From Macrosoma leucophasiata (taxonomy: Eukaryota; Arthropoda; Insecta; Lepidoptera; Hedylidae), in assembly GCA_036365455.1 (NCBI GenBank), contig JAWQUS010000020.1, positions 6,297,001 through 6,361,000 on the forward strand: a DNA stretch of 64,000 nt. Direction: 5' to 3'. This document shows positions 46,801 to 56,500 of this stretch, piece by piece. The stretch's first letter is position 1, and each line of letters opens with the position of its first letter. Under the pieces are notes generated by a model. The model was not told the DNA's origin, did no database searches, and saw nothing but the letters and a program-made list of their open reading frames with translations. Both the position numbers and the translations under genes were made by a program.

Positions 46801-48995
46801 TGATATTAAGTGAAGATCAAAAAATATTGAGTTTCACGAGTATAATCTTAATTTAACGTATTAATTATGTAGAGCTCACTGACGCACGCCACCTAAGTTG
46901 TTTTTAATAAGCCCTCATTGTGCCTTATACATATAAACGTTTCTTTGATATTTATTTATCGCCGGAATCATTAAATGACGTGAATGTGGTTAAATATAGA
47001 ATTAATTAGGTATGGTTTACGTTTTCTGAACCAGTCTTTCATATTATCGTTAATGTTTACCTTCACTCATCTCATGTTTTTAAAATATGTCAGTAAAGAA
47101 GTGTTGATAAAAACAGAAATGTTATTGACTTATGTATTTGTGTTCTATTTATTTTTCGCAATAACACATGCGAGTGAATTTTAGAAATTAAAGAAAAAAC
47201 GGATGGAAAAATTTCTGTGGTAGCTTAGTGGTAAAGCGGCTGGGCTGGACTGAGGTCGCAGGTTCGATTCCTACCCGAAGTCAAATTTTTCTTTCCGTTT
47301 TTTCAAAAATTTTTATAGACTCATATTTTTATAAGTAAGATTACAATGATCTTGAATAAAAGTGTCCTACCGGTTTCCGGTTTGGGGGTTTTATAGCCTG
47401 TGATCTATCAAAAGATTGATCGGTTTCGGAATGCTCTATTAAATATTTCAAAAATAAGGCACATGAATGTTAAATGTTTGTGTGTATGTACGAGTATCAA
47501 ATATATATTACATACATTTTCAGGTTGAATGTTTGTCTTGTTCACATGAAATCAGTCATTTTAATCAAGGGATAGTATTAAATACAATAAATGTATTTAG
47601 CTTTTAATAGAACATTAAGTAACATTTCAAGTGATGTTTTTAGCAAATTCATCCTTCGATCTAATATTAGGTACCAACTTTGTAAAACTCTAACTAACTT
47701 TAAACTTTAAATTTCAGGATATGTATGAAAAAATGATACAAATCGATCAAAAGGCGCCGACAGAAGAAGAACATAGAAGTAAAGGTGTGACAAAGCCAAG
47801 ATATATGATCTGGCGGGAGACGATTAGTTCTACAGCAACCCTCGGATTTAGGATAGATGGCGTTAAAAAAGCCGATGGCACAAGTTCCAAAGATTTCAAA
47901 ACTACCAAGACGAGAGAACAAATACTAGAAGCATTTAAAGATTTTACGGGCAGTGTCTCTAATTCAGTGGTGAGTATTTTATTAAACTTTCTCTGTAAAT
48001 TTTAATCTTCTGTTACTTTACAACATATGTCAATCAAAGTCAACGCAGCATCTCAGATCTTCTAGGGAAGCGAATGTATGAAGATAGTGGAGAATTTATA
48101 AAAGTTTTTCGGTATTCTATATTATCCGCCTACTCTCAAAGAAATTTGACTAATATACAACAACAACAACATTACTTTTTATTGCACATCAAGTAAAGTA
48201 AAAGAAATACTGTAAGCAAAGTAATACTGTAGCCTGTACTAAAACATCCATATAACCATAGATTTCGACATAGATGCGTTGCTACTCTTGAGGCTTAAGC
48301 ACTTATGCCTCTGTATTGTATATGCGTTGCTACTCCTGAGGTCTAAGCTCTAATGCCTCTGTATCGGAAATTACGGGGCCGTTTATTACTTCCTACTATA
48401 CTACACCGAGCGCTGCCTTAACATTAAACGGCAATTGACATTAGGTGTTGCGGCGGTGCCTGCGTCTTCGAACTCCGTCACTATACCAACATTTACCATT
48501 TTTTATCAATCCGATAAAAACTAATTTTTGTATTGATTGATAACCAATCGAAACTAATTTGTTTTCAACTTAATTTTTTTTTAAGCGTTAAGCTCATGTT
48601 TTAAATGCAGACAATGGGTACTTATTATTCTTTGTTTTCATTTACAGCCCCGGTATCTGGAGAGGTTGAAAAATATTCGCGACACACTAATGGAGTCGCA
48701 CTTCTTCAAAACGCACGAGCTCATTGGCAGTTCCTTACTCTTCGTTCACGACAAGAAAAAAGCGTCTATCTGGATGATAGACTTCGCCAAAACCGTCCCC
48801 GTGCCAGACAACGTTAGCATCGACCATAATTCAGCGTGGAAGGTCGGCAACCACGAAGATGGCTACTTAATCGGACTGAATAACTTAATATCAATATTTG
48901 AATCTCTAATCAAAGACGATAACGGCAACATTGATCAGTGTTATTCGAATTTAAGTTTAGATAAAAATGTAAGAAGAGACAGTTTAGCAACCTGA
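37732..48995 (+). CDS. IP3K: Inositol-1,4,5-trisphosphate 3-kinase (six coding exons)
   Basis: Phosphorylates Ins(1,4,5)P3 at the 3-OH to give Ins(1,3,4,5)P4, ending or reshaping the Ca2+-release signal in the cytosol. Exons: 37732-37812, 40298-40477, 45447-45519, 46187-46314, 47718-47969, 48648-48995. All have GT/AG borders and continuous phase, giving about 353 residues. Family hallmarks: '[13 protein letters not shown]' (lead-in that overlaps the calmodulin-binding part in vertebrate homologues), '[18 protein letters not shown]' containing the P-x-x-x-D-x-K-x-G catalytic signature, '[10 protein letters not shown]', '[19 protein letters not shown]' with the metal-binding I-D-F. The long N-terminal extension of other family members is absent, so this may be a short isoform. 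Exon 1 is the least certain. Convergent with Ork1. Flies have two paralogues; which one this matches is not decided. Confidence 0.9.
38935..38983 (+). repeat. RepA 3' scrap
   Basis: GAACCGCATGCTTGTTTATC then ATAAAAAAGG. Confidence 0.5.
39318..39398. other. Perfect 21-bp hairpin in IP3K intron 1
   Basis: GTGCGACCGCCTATCGACATT (39318-39338, typed here as arms of 21) pairs exactly with 39378-39398 around a 39-base loop. GC-rich against an AT-rich background. Confidence 0.75.
39455..39672 (+). repeat. RepA, old diverged copy
   Basis: Block order is kept (GCCAAATGGTAATGTATG, 'CACAGCGGCAAAA', ACATGCTTGTCGTCAACT, CATAAAAAAG) at low identity. Confidence 0.55.
40109..40229 (-). pseudogene. RTE-like reverse transcriptase C-terminus relic
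   Basis: Open minus-strand frame ending at a stop (40109-40111): '[20 protein letters not shown]' ... 'FVQQWTSFG'. Nearly the same sequence as 22725-22880, with the (TCA)n 3' end at about 40094-40107. Confidence 0.7.
40298..40477 (+). CDS. IP3K: IP3K exon 2
   Basis: Acceptor TTTTTCAG, donor CAG|GTATGA; 60 codons in phase 0. Encodes '[20 protein letters not shown]' and '[16 protein letters not shown]', the start of the catalytic domain including the glycine-containing ATP-binding lead-in. Confidence 0.92.
40478..45446 (+). other. IP3K intron 2
   Basis: About 5 kb and AT-rich. It contains a (TA) run near 44310-44332, an inverted piece of repeat P near 42035-42070 and one complete MITE-G (45033-45173). 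No nested gene or RNA was recognised; open frames at 41956, 43827 and 44237 have no support. Confidence 0.55.
45033..45173. mobile_element. Foldback MITE-G, copy 1 (141 bp)
   Basis: Starts GGGTGAGATTAACAGA and ends TCTGTAAATTTCACCC; the arms pair over most of the element up to the TTAGAACTATCA centre. Flanked by a 3-bp target-site duplication TTG (45030-45032, 45174-45176). Confidence 0.85.
45447..45519 (+). CDS. IP3K: IP3K exon 3
   Basis: Acceptor TTTTCCAG, donor C|GTATCC. 24 codons plus one base: '[16 protein letters not shown]' and 'EDGE'. Together with exon 4 it encodes '[16 protein letters not shown]'. Confidence 0.88.
46187..46314 (+). CDS. IP3K: IP3K exon 4
   Basis: Acceptor TTCACCACAG, donor AAA|GTGAGT. 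Carries the inositol-phosphate-kinase signature 'PCVMDCKIG' and '[14 protein letters not shown]'. Confidence 0.92.
47161..47310 (+). repeat. tRNA-like element on an extended stem, copy I2
   Basis: A box TAGCTTAGTGG (47221-47231) and B box GGTTCGATTCC (47261-47271) with tRNA-like spacing. The arms 47193-47214 (GAAAAAACGGATGG then AAAAATTT) and 47282-47304 pair at about 20 of 22 positions. Its outer flank CACATGCGAGTGAATTTTAG is shared with the copy at 50258. Lies in IP3K intron 4. Not a working tRNA gene: the acceptor stem does not close. Confidence 0.6.
47718..47969 (+). CDS. IP3K: IP3K exon 5
   Basis: Acceptor AATTTCAG, donor GTG|GTGAGT; 84 codons in phase 0. '[20 protein letters not shown]', '[15 protein letters not shown]' and '[15 protein letters not shown]' form the inositol-binding part of the kinase domain. 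Confidence 0.92.
48232..48492 (-). repeat. RepA, diverged copy with internal tandem duplication
   Basis: In IP3K intron 5. The segment ATGCGTTGCTACTC ... ATGCCTCTGTAT is present twice in tandem (about 48273-48364). Confidence 0.65.
48648..48995 (+). CDS. IP3K: IP3K exon 6 (terminal)
   Basis: Acceptor CATTTACAG; 115 codons, stop TGA at 48993-48995. Encodes '[16 protein letters not shown]', '[15 protein letters not shown]' and '[14 protein letters not shown]', then about 30 residues of non-conserved tail. The residue after I-D-F is Ala where the vertebrate IP3 3-kinases I remember have Gly. Confidence 0.93.
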   Translation, partial: PRYLERLKNIRDTLMESHFFKTHELIGSSLLFVHDKKKASIWMIDFAKTVPVPDNVSIDHNSAWKVGNHEDGYLIGLNNLISIFESLIKDDNGNIDQCYSNLSLDKNVRRDSLAT

Positions 48996-50155
48996 AGCTA
49001 TTAATGTACTGCCATTCTGTAGTTTGATTCTCAGAATGTAACTTTACGTCACAGTAGAAATTACTGTGTTGATTTGACGTCGTCTTGAGGTTGTGAAAGA
49101 CGTACCAGTGTATATAGAGACGGTTTTCTTTGTAAATAGTTGTATAAAAACATTTGGATTGTTAAGTTGTTAAAAATACTCATGTTAAAATGTAGGATAG
49201 TACATCGCCATTTAAGTTAATGGATGAAACTAAAGTTGATTCTTTAAAATTAATGGTAAATTCGAAAGACGTCCACTGATGTGAAAAAAATGGAAGAAGG
49301 GAAGTTTGATTGAAAGTAGTGTATATGGAAAAAAAATCTCGAAGTCGAGAAATGAACAAACTTCATTCTGAAATGTTTACTCTGGTGATAGAACTTGGAT
49401 AGGTTTGGAATGCCTTTCTATCGCTTACAAATTTGGTAGCGTGCAGCACTTTTTGGTATGATGGTAATGACTCCATAATTTGCGGCATAAGCAAAATATC
49501 TTCAGAATCAAAGATAGCAATGCGTCTACATAGAGAGACTTTTAGTTGTATGTGGACGTTTACAAACTGCAGTATTATGTAAAATCTTATTTTCAAATTT
49601 TATAAAATTTCATAAATCGTCTCGTATTATATTCGTTTAATTATGTTAGTTAATTTTTCAATATTTTCCAAATTTCAATAATTTGTCATATTACTTCTTA
49701 GATATATCATCGAAACTAGTCTTATTAATACGTAAGTTCAGCAGTGGACGACTTTCGTTAACATCGTTAAGTCTTCTGAAATGAAAGAACATAATCACGT
49801 TTTTCAAACAATTTATTTTATGAAAGCGTTGTTGACTCATGTTTTAAATAATTTGATTATATGACATACAATAATACAAAAAATTACACAGATGAATCTG
49901 CATTGTATTTATTATGTTATTGTAAATATTGTTATTGTAACTACACTATATTAGTGTAACGACTAGATACATGTTTTGAATTAATTTCTTAGTACGAGTA
50001 CATAAGGCTAAATTTATCAGAAGGTACTAATTAAAACATATCACAAAACTTATGTGTGTTTGTACTTTTACACCTCGTTTTCATTTACATATAATTAGCT
50101 AGTCTATATTTAAATCACAAAGCATTAAATCTCTTACGAGTAACATATAAATAAA
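48996..50155 (+). other. IP3K 3' UTR and probable end of transcript
   Basis: No gene follows the stop until the convergent Ork1. A plus-strand AATAAA at 50150-50155 is the clearest poly(A) signal. A diverged RepA (about 49375-49575) lies within this segment and would be transcribed if that signal is used. Confidence 0.45.
49375..49575 (+). repeat. RepA, old diverged copy
   Basis: ACTCTGGTGATAGAACTTGG, 'GTATGATGGTAATGACTCC' and the CAATGCGTCTACAT block keep the family order. Confidence 0.5.
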
Positions 50156-50257
50156 ATTATATTTGGAATGAATTGCGAAGTTATAAGTATTTAAAAATAA
50201 TGACGTTACCCCCAAGAGGTATACTTATAAACACCTTATATATTTATAATTTTTGTA

Positions 50258-50385
50258 ATAACACATGGGAGTGAATTTAGAAATTAAAGAAAAAATGGAA
50301 AGAAATGAAAAAAAAAAAACATTCGGACAGGGATCGAACGTCCAGCCGTTTTCTTTAATTTCTAAATGATTACACCCCGGATGTT
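50258..50385 (-). repeat. tRNA-like element, copy I3
   Basis: Shares ATAACACATGGGAGTGAATT with copy I2. It has a perfect 18-bp inverted repeat TTTAGAAATTAAAGAAAA (50276-50293 with 50349-50366). Between the arms is a minus-strand B box (complement at 50330-50339) and 'GTCCAGCCG'. Rearranged relative to I1 and I2. Confidence 0.55.
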
Positions 50386-50400
50386 TGCTCAGCCGACTAA

Positions 50401-50545
50401 GAGTGAGATTCACAGACCGTACTACGAGTTTACTTTGAGCAAAGTACGCTTAGAACTGTCAGTAGTACAATAGTAGTCAATAGTAGACAGTTCTAAGCAT
50501 ATTTTACTCAAAGTAAAGTCGTCGTGCAGTCTGTGAATCCGACCC
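50401..50545. mobile_element. Foldback MITE-G, copy 2 (145 bp)
   Basis: GAGTGAGATTCACAGACC to GTCTGTGAATCCGACCC with a 3-bp duplication TAA (50398-50400, 50546-50548). Lies between the two convergent genes. Confidence 0.88.
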
Positions 50546-51343
50546 TAAATGTCGAATATTGCATGTTCATTGGAACACTGAAAATTGTAGTAACGAAAAC
50601 ATTTGACGTCAAAAAAAAACCCTGGAGCCCATATATCTCTAATAGAGCAGCTCTAAGGTACAAATAAGATTTGTAACTGATACAACAATTTATTAAAAGT
50701 AACAAGAAATTGATATACAAATACCGTACATTTGGCAACTTTAACATTTTATTACAACAAAAGGTAAAAAAAACTGTGATATTTTTTTTTTAAATGTAGT
50801 TACACATGGATTTAAACCATTTTATTTCCTAGATAGAGTACTTCGGTGTATCACATACAAATCACGTCTTGTTATGATCGTACTGTAATTCATCGTACAA
50901 TGCATTTCAATATTGTAGCATTAGCGTGCCTATAACAGCAATTACTCTGACGATATGCTCTTAGAAATCTTTCGCTGTTGTAACTACATAGGTATGCATT
51001 TTTTAAATAAAATTCAGTGAAGCTACAATGTTTCACGTACTCGCTCAAAATGGAGTTTTGCATTTGTCAAAGTAAACGTGAATACACTTCACTCGGCTAG
51101 TATTGAGTTTTACGATAAAGAATAACCAAGCAAATACCACTCTCGTTCATATCACATCATATTTGATATTCAATTTTCTTAAACATATTTATAACTTGGG
51201 CAATATTCAACGAAATTAAAATAGAACATAATTAAATTTTATAAATCCTACCTATTATAGGAATTCTCCTGCACTTGACATCCGTTAGTATTTATAGTAA
51301 TGGACAAGATTCTTAAGGTTTTACTGTATTGGACGGTTCTTAA

Positions 51344-51349
51344 TTTATT
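51344..51349 (-). terminator. Ork1 poly(A) signal candidate
   Basis: AATAAA on the minus strand (TTTATT on +), 63-68 bp after the Ork1 stop. Longer 3' UTRs reaching towards 50.8 kb are also possible. Confidence 0.4.
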
Positions 51350-51411
51350 TTATCTATAAAATTAAATACTTAAAACTAATAATTGCACTAAGTATTTAGA
51401 AGGCACATATG

Positions 51412-53511
51412 TTACGTTTTATCTTTATTATTATCGATTACTACATCCGTTAGGCTTCCACGTCTGGAAGTTTCTTCTATACTAGATGCGCTTTCTTTGC
51501 GCATGCGCGTGAAAAGCCTCGATACTGGTCCTGTTCCAGACGAACCTTGTGGTGCTGGTGAATATCGCCTAACCCTCGGCTGTTGAGGTTCCTCTTGATT
51601 AGCTGTCTCAGTATAAGGAGGTGGAGGTTGTGACAGCATTGACATACGATTCTCTCTTGCAGCGGCAGCGGTAATCTGTAATTCTGATCCAGCTACTACT
51701 GTAGCTAGTGTTGGAGTGAATTGAGGTGCAGAAGCTCGAACAGATATTCTTCTTCGCCTGGGACCTACATGCTCTGACGTATCAACATTTAAGGGCAAGC
51801 TAGGATGATTAAAATCTGGTCGTATTGACCCACGACGTGTGCTACTTGATGAGTCGCTCAATAAATCTATTATTCCTGAAGGCGTCGATGTATTTTCAGT
51901 ATTAGCTGTTTCCAAAACTGCTAATGCCCGAAGCAAATCTGCTACACTTGTTTGCTCTAAAACTTCAACTTGTTCAGATTCAGGTAGTTCGGACAAATCA
52001 ACATCTGGGTCGAATAAACTAGGCCTGCCACGTTTTGTTTTATTCCTATAGTTTTCTAAGTCATTCGAAAATACGCTACGGCGACCACCTTCCGTTGCTT
52101 GTCTGTAATTTTGTATATCACCAGCAAATAGGCTGCTGCGTCCTCTTCTAGTTTGGTTTTGATACTGTTTTATGCTAGCTTCCAGGTCACTTGTACTTTT
52201 TTCTGGTGAACTAGTTTTACGATCTTTACCAAAGCTCGGGAACAAACTACTACGACCGTGCCGAGTTTTTTGTTTGTAGTTAACCAGTTCATCTGAACTT
52301 TCAGGTAAAGTCTCGTCATCGCTTTTTTTAGAACGGCTGAAAGTGGGGAAAAGGCTAACACGACCTTTACGAGTTCTATTCTGATAATTTCTAACCTCAT
52401 CTTCATCTATTGTATCATCTTCATCGTTACTAGTTAAGTCACTAAAGTCAAAAGTAGGAAAAATACTGTGTCGTCCTCGTCTCGTTTTTTCTTTGTAACG
52501 ATTTGCATCATCATCGGTATCACTAAAGTCAAAGGATGGAAATATACTGTGTCTTCCTGACTTGGTTCTTTCTTTATATGCTTTAGCGGCTGCTGCATCT
52601 TCATCCTCACTGAAATCAAATGTAGGAAATATACTATGTCTCTTGTTTGCTATAGTTTTTTGTTGATATGCTTTAGTAGCAGCTGCATCTTCGTCTTCAG
52701 AAAAGTCAAAAGTAGGAAAAATGCTATGACGTCCACGTTTTGTCTTTTCTTTATAAGCATTCGTTTCTTGTTTATCTGATTCACCAAAACCGAAAGACGG
52801 AAAGATACTACCACGTCTTGGTTTCTCTTTAACTTGTTCAATACTTCCTCCCTGAGCTAAACTAAATCTACCTTTCATCGTGTTTTTGATGTATTCGGTA
52901 GGACTCTCACCTGAACTTGGTTTTTTAAAGAACTTTGCGAAGAATCCTTTCGAGTTAGAATTATCATCTGTGTCCGATTGTACTTGGCTCGGCAATGATA
53001 ACTTGCCACTTCTTATGTTTGCTTCTTTTCTATATTTTTCTGCCGTGTCACCATTGCTCCAAGTTAAATCATGATCTAATTTCGATACAGATTCTTTTCG
53101 ATAATTCGGCACAGCAATACTCAAGGCTCTGTTTCTCAATGGGGAATGATTTATTAAATCATTTCCAATGCTGAACAGCGGTGGTTTTTCACTTGCTAAA
53201 ATTTGATCATCATCAAATATATTTATGCCTTTTTCTTTTTGAGGTTGTTCGAAACCACCCAGAACATTAACAACCCTAGCTAATAGTTCGGCGGGTTTGA
53301 CAATGGCTGATGCTGTAAATGTTTTCTCTTTATCTATGCCGAGTAGATCAGTATCTGATTGTATACGAAGCATGTCTCTGGCAGACAGTTGTATATTTTC
53401 TGAATTAGCTCGTTTCCGTTTCACTATTGTATCTCTTGGTTCCACATCGAATGTTAAAATAGGACAGCTAGCACTTCTATACATGTAAGGTGCAGCTTCC
53501 ACGTAGACAGG
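51412..53511 (-). CDS. Ork1: Ork1 terminal exon (long cytoplasmic tail)
   Basis: Acceptor CAATTTCAG at 53511, then 699 codons to the stop at 51412-51414. Begins 'PVYVEAAPYMYRSASCPIL'. About residues 205-500 of the exon are a repeat array (see the separate entry). Further basophilic-kinase-type sites follow ('STRRGSI', 'PRRRRISVRAS', 'SRRGSLTDV'). Low complexity, Ser-rich, probably disordered. Total length is close to the ~1000 residues of the fly protein. Confidence 0.93.
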   Translation of the reverse strand, partial: PVYVEAAPYMYRSASCPILTFDVEPRDTIVKRKRANSENIQLSARDMLRIQSDTDLLGIDKEKTFTASAIVKPAELLARVVNVLGGFEQPQKEKGINIFDDDQILASEKPPLFSIGNDLINHSPLRNRALSIAVPNYRKESVSKLDHDLTWSNGDTAEKYRKEANIRSGKLSLPSQVQSDTDDNSNSKGFFAKFFKKPSSGESPTEYIKNTMKGRFSLAQGGSIEQVKEKPRRGSIFPSFGFGESDKQETNAYKEKTKRGRHSIFPTFDFSEDEDAAATKAYQQKTIANKRHSIFPTFDFSEDEDAAAAKAYKERTKSGRHSIFPSFDFSDTDDDANRYKEKTRRGRHSIFPTFDFSDLTSNDEDDTIDEDEVRNYQNRTRKGRVSLFPTFSRSKKSDDETLPESSDELVNYKQKTRHGRSSLFPSFGKDRKTSSPEKSTSDLEASIKQYQNQTRRGRSSLFAGDIQNYRQATEGGRRSVFSNDLENYRNKTKRGRPSLFDPDVDLSELPESEQVEVLEQTSVADLLRALAVLETANTENTSTPSGIIDLLSDSSSSTRRGSIRPDFNHPSLPLNVDTSEHVGPRRRRISVRASAPQFTPTLATVVAGSELQITAAAARENRMSMLSQPPPPYTETANQEEPQQPRVRRYSPAPQGSSGTGPVSRLFTRMRKESASSIEETSRRGSLTDVVIDNNKDKT

Positions 53512-56500
53512 CTGAAATTGAAAAAGTAATTACAATTCAAAATTAAAGCAATTCAATTAATACCAAATCGCGTAAAAATGTTGTGAATACCTATATGTAG
53601 TTAAAATTACCTTTAGTTTTAGTAGATTAGCTTCATTTATAATTTTTCTTATAGCGTTCATATCTCTCGAAAATCCTTGCAGAATTTTACTTTGTGTCGA
53701 TTTGAACTGATTGGCTAGTTTCTGTTCCAGTTTGTGAACTCGCTCTGATCTCATGCCACTAGTTATGAAACCGAGTAACATCACAATGTATCCAAGACCA
53801 AAGGTAATCCAGACTATCAGGAAGATCTGATATGTGAAAAAGTATCCGTACTTGAACCCATTGTTAACTGTTCCTGTAAAGATAAAATAGCATTTTCATT
53901 ATACGAGTAACATGTTTTTTAAAATGTAATTTACGTTTTAGTTGCAAACGGTAAAAAAAAATATTATTGGTTTGTAGTAGGTAGGTTGTACACATAGCAT
54001 ACAGCATTTCGTTACCTGACGATTTCTACTTAATCCCACTATCCAAAAGCCTTGTTAAGTAGCTTTGTTCCAAAATGTACCAAGAAATCACTTTAGGTAA
54101 GATTTTAATTTATGGTATCTCCATATTTCATAATTAGTTCTCTACCTAATTTTAAGTTACAAGAAGAGCCAAGCAGCGTAGAAGATTTTTCGAGAAGCTT
54201 AAGTTTAGTGTTGTAGCGGCTGAGAGAGTCAAAATAACTTAGCTGAAGTGGCAACCCTTCACCAATCTTCTGCATTGGCACATCTGGATATTTAGCCGAT
54301 GCAGATTGAATGATCTGGATGAAGATACTGGTATTTACATCAATGTGAACAGAATATTTTTTTGCAAATATCGTGACTAAAATTAATCTAATTAACTAAA
54401 AAAAATATATAACACTGAGTTGAGACTTGTAAAATATATTGCATACCTGCAACCAGATCTCCAAAACCAATTGTGGTCAAGGTGACAAAAGCATAGTAGA
54501 TCGACGCAACGTAGTCCCAGCCCTCAAAAACTACGAAGATGCAGGCGGGCAGAAATATGAAGAACAGGAACCCGGGTACGAGGTACAGGAAAATTTGTCC
54601 CAGCATGCCCAAATTGTGGAAGAAGTAGTCTAAATTATCTGCACGTTTTTCGTTTCGTTTCTTGTATTTTCTGTATACTGAGATGAGCTGGAATTTAAAG
54701 ATTGTGAGGGTTTAATAATTTGAATTTGCATACCTGTATCCCCATAAAGGGGAACGCGTTTATTTATTGGTGGTAGAGTTTCAGAGTAGAGACTCGACGG
54801 CGTAGGCACCAATACATTACTTAATCTATCTGCTGCAAAATGGTGGTGTTCTGCACTATCGTGTTCCGATTAGACGGTAATATATGGCCCCGTAATAACT
54901 ATCACAGAGACATAACAACTAAGGTCTAAGTGGTGCCAACGCATCTGCATTTTGACGTCTGGTCTTTGTGTGGTGTGTATGTCTATAGGATGCAGTCATC
55001 ACTTAGCATCAATGTGAACTGCATGCTTGTTTGCCACCTTCGCAACATAAAAAAGAGCTGACATGAATTATTTTGAAATATTTCCGTGACTATGAAATAA
55101 AATATTTTTTAAACATAGGTAAATACACCTAAATCTTGTAGGTGCGGTGTATCAGTTTTTTGACCCTTCCATTTGATTTTTGAGCCTAGATTAACATTCG
55201 GTACAAATTTTGTTCTTTGATACACAGATAGCGACAATTACAGGAACAGGCAAAAAAAATCGAGGGTTTGAATTCCCAACGACGAGACAACATTAAAATA
55301 TAAGTAGGCAATACTCAAGCAGGTTATCAAAGGCGTTCTTCAAATCTGGGATGACTGGGTAAGAGTCATTACCACTATAGGCTGCAGTCATCACTTAACA
55401 TCAATGTGAACTGCATGCTTGTTTGCCACTTTCCTTACATAAAAAAAATTGAATAGTCACCTGAAGTCCAAAATATTCACCGAGGTTGGCGAGTAAGATA
55501 CCATTGATGGGTATTCCAAACAAACCATAGAATATCATGAGGATCCTCGACAGGTGAGTGGTTGGCGCCAAATTACCGTATCCTGGAAATTGATAGGAAA
55601 CTCTTTAAGTTGCGTGGCTTGTATCAGAGTATCAACAAATAAAATACAAAATTATTTCATATTTTGGGTTTGAAAATTTAAAGTTGGAAGAGTTTCAGTG
55701 TTGCTGTATGTGTTGTGTGTGTAGAACGGCACCCACGATACAGGTTTATACCTAGCCAGCGGCCCGCCCCGGCTTCGCCCACGCTGCTCCGCTCCTATAA
55801 GTCATGGTGTGATGATAACCTATATCCTTCCTCGATAAATAGGCTATCTAACATTAAAATAATTTTTCAAATCCGACCAGTAGTTCCTGAGATTAGCGCG
55901 TTCAAACAAACAAACAAACTCTTCAGCTTTATAATATTAAAAAAATATATATGTAATATATAATTTATATACATATATAGTATAGATGTGATAGTAATAC
56001 TAACGAAGTGTAATTGTACCTATTTTATTTATTTTTTTAATTCAAGCATACATGCAAACTACTACGATTCGCCGGTTACGTTTTGGCCCATGTAACAAGT
56101 GGCGAGCCTGTTGACATCTCCGGGCACATTACCAAACTTCGAGGTTCTGGGAAATTTCCAGAAAATTGAAAAATCCCAATAGAACCAGAGATAAAGGACT
56201 TTACACCATTGTCTCTGATAACCCTCTACCCGGGAATCGGACCTCAGCGTAGTAGTAGTGGCCTGCTGCCACTGGGCTGCCGAGGCAGTTTTGTTCGGAA
56301 TTGTACCTTTATTCTATGTCAAAGAAGTATGTTTCCGCTTCAAAAGACGTGAGGCAACGTACCTATAGTACTGACGACAGTGTAAGAGAAGAAAAACGAA
56401 TGGTAGAAGTCCCATCGATATGGAGGTTCTTCGTCTTCTGTGGTGTAGTTGAACATGGATTTGCCGCAGTAGTCAGACAGTTTGCGGAGTATACTGTCTT

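Noticed and set aside
47215..47282. Functional tRNA gene
   Set aside because: A and B boxes are present but the acceptor stem does not pair and the flanks recur with other tRNA-like repeats, so it is called a tRNA-like repeat.
52170..52841. Minus-strand open frames of 61-78 codons inside the Ork1 tail exon
   Set aside because: They are other-frame shadows of the repeat array; the main frame is uninterrupted.
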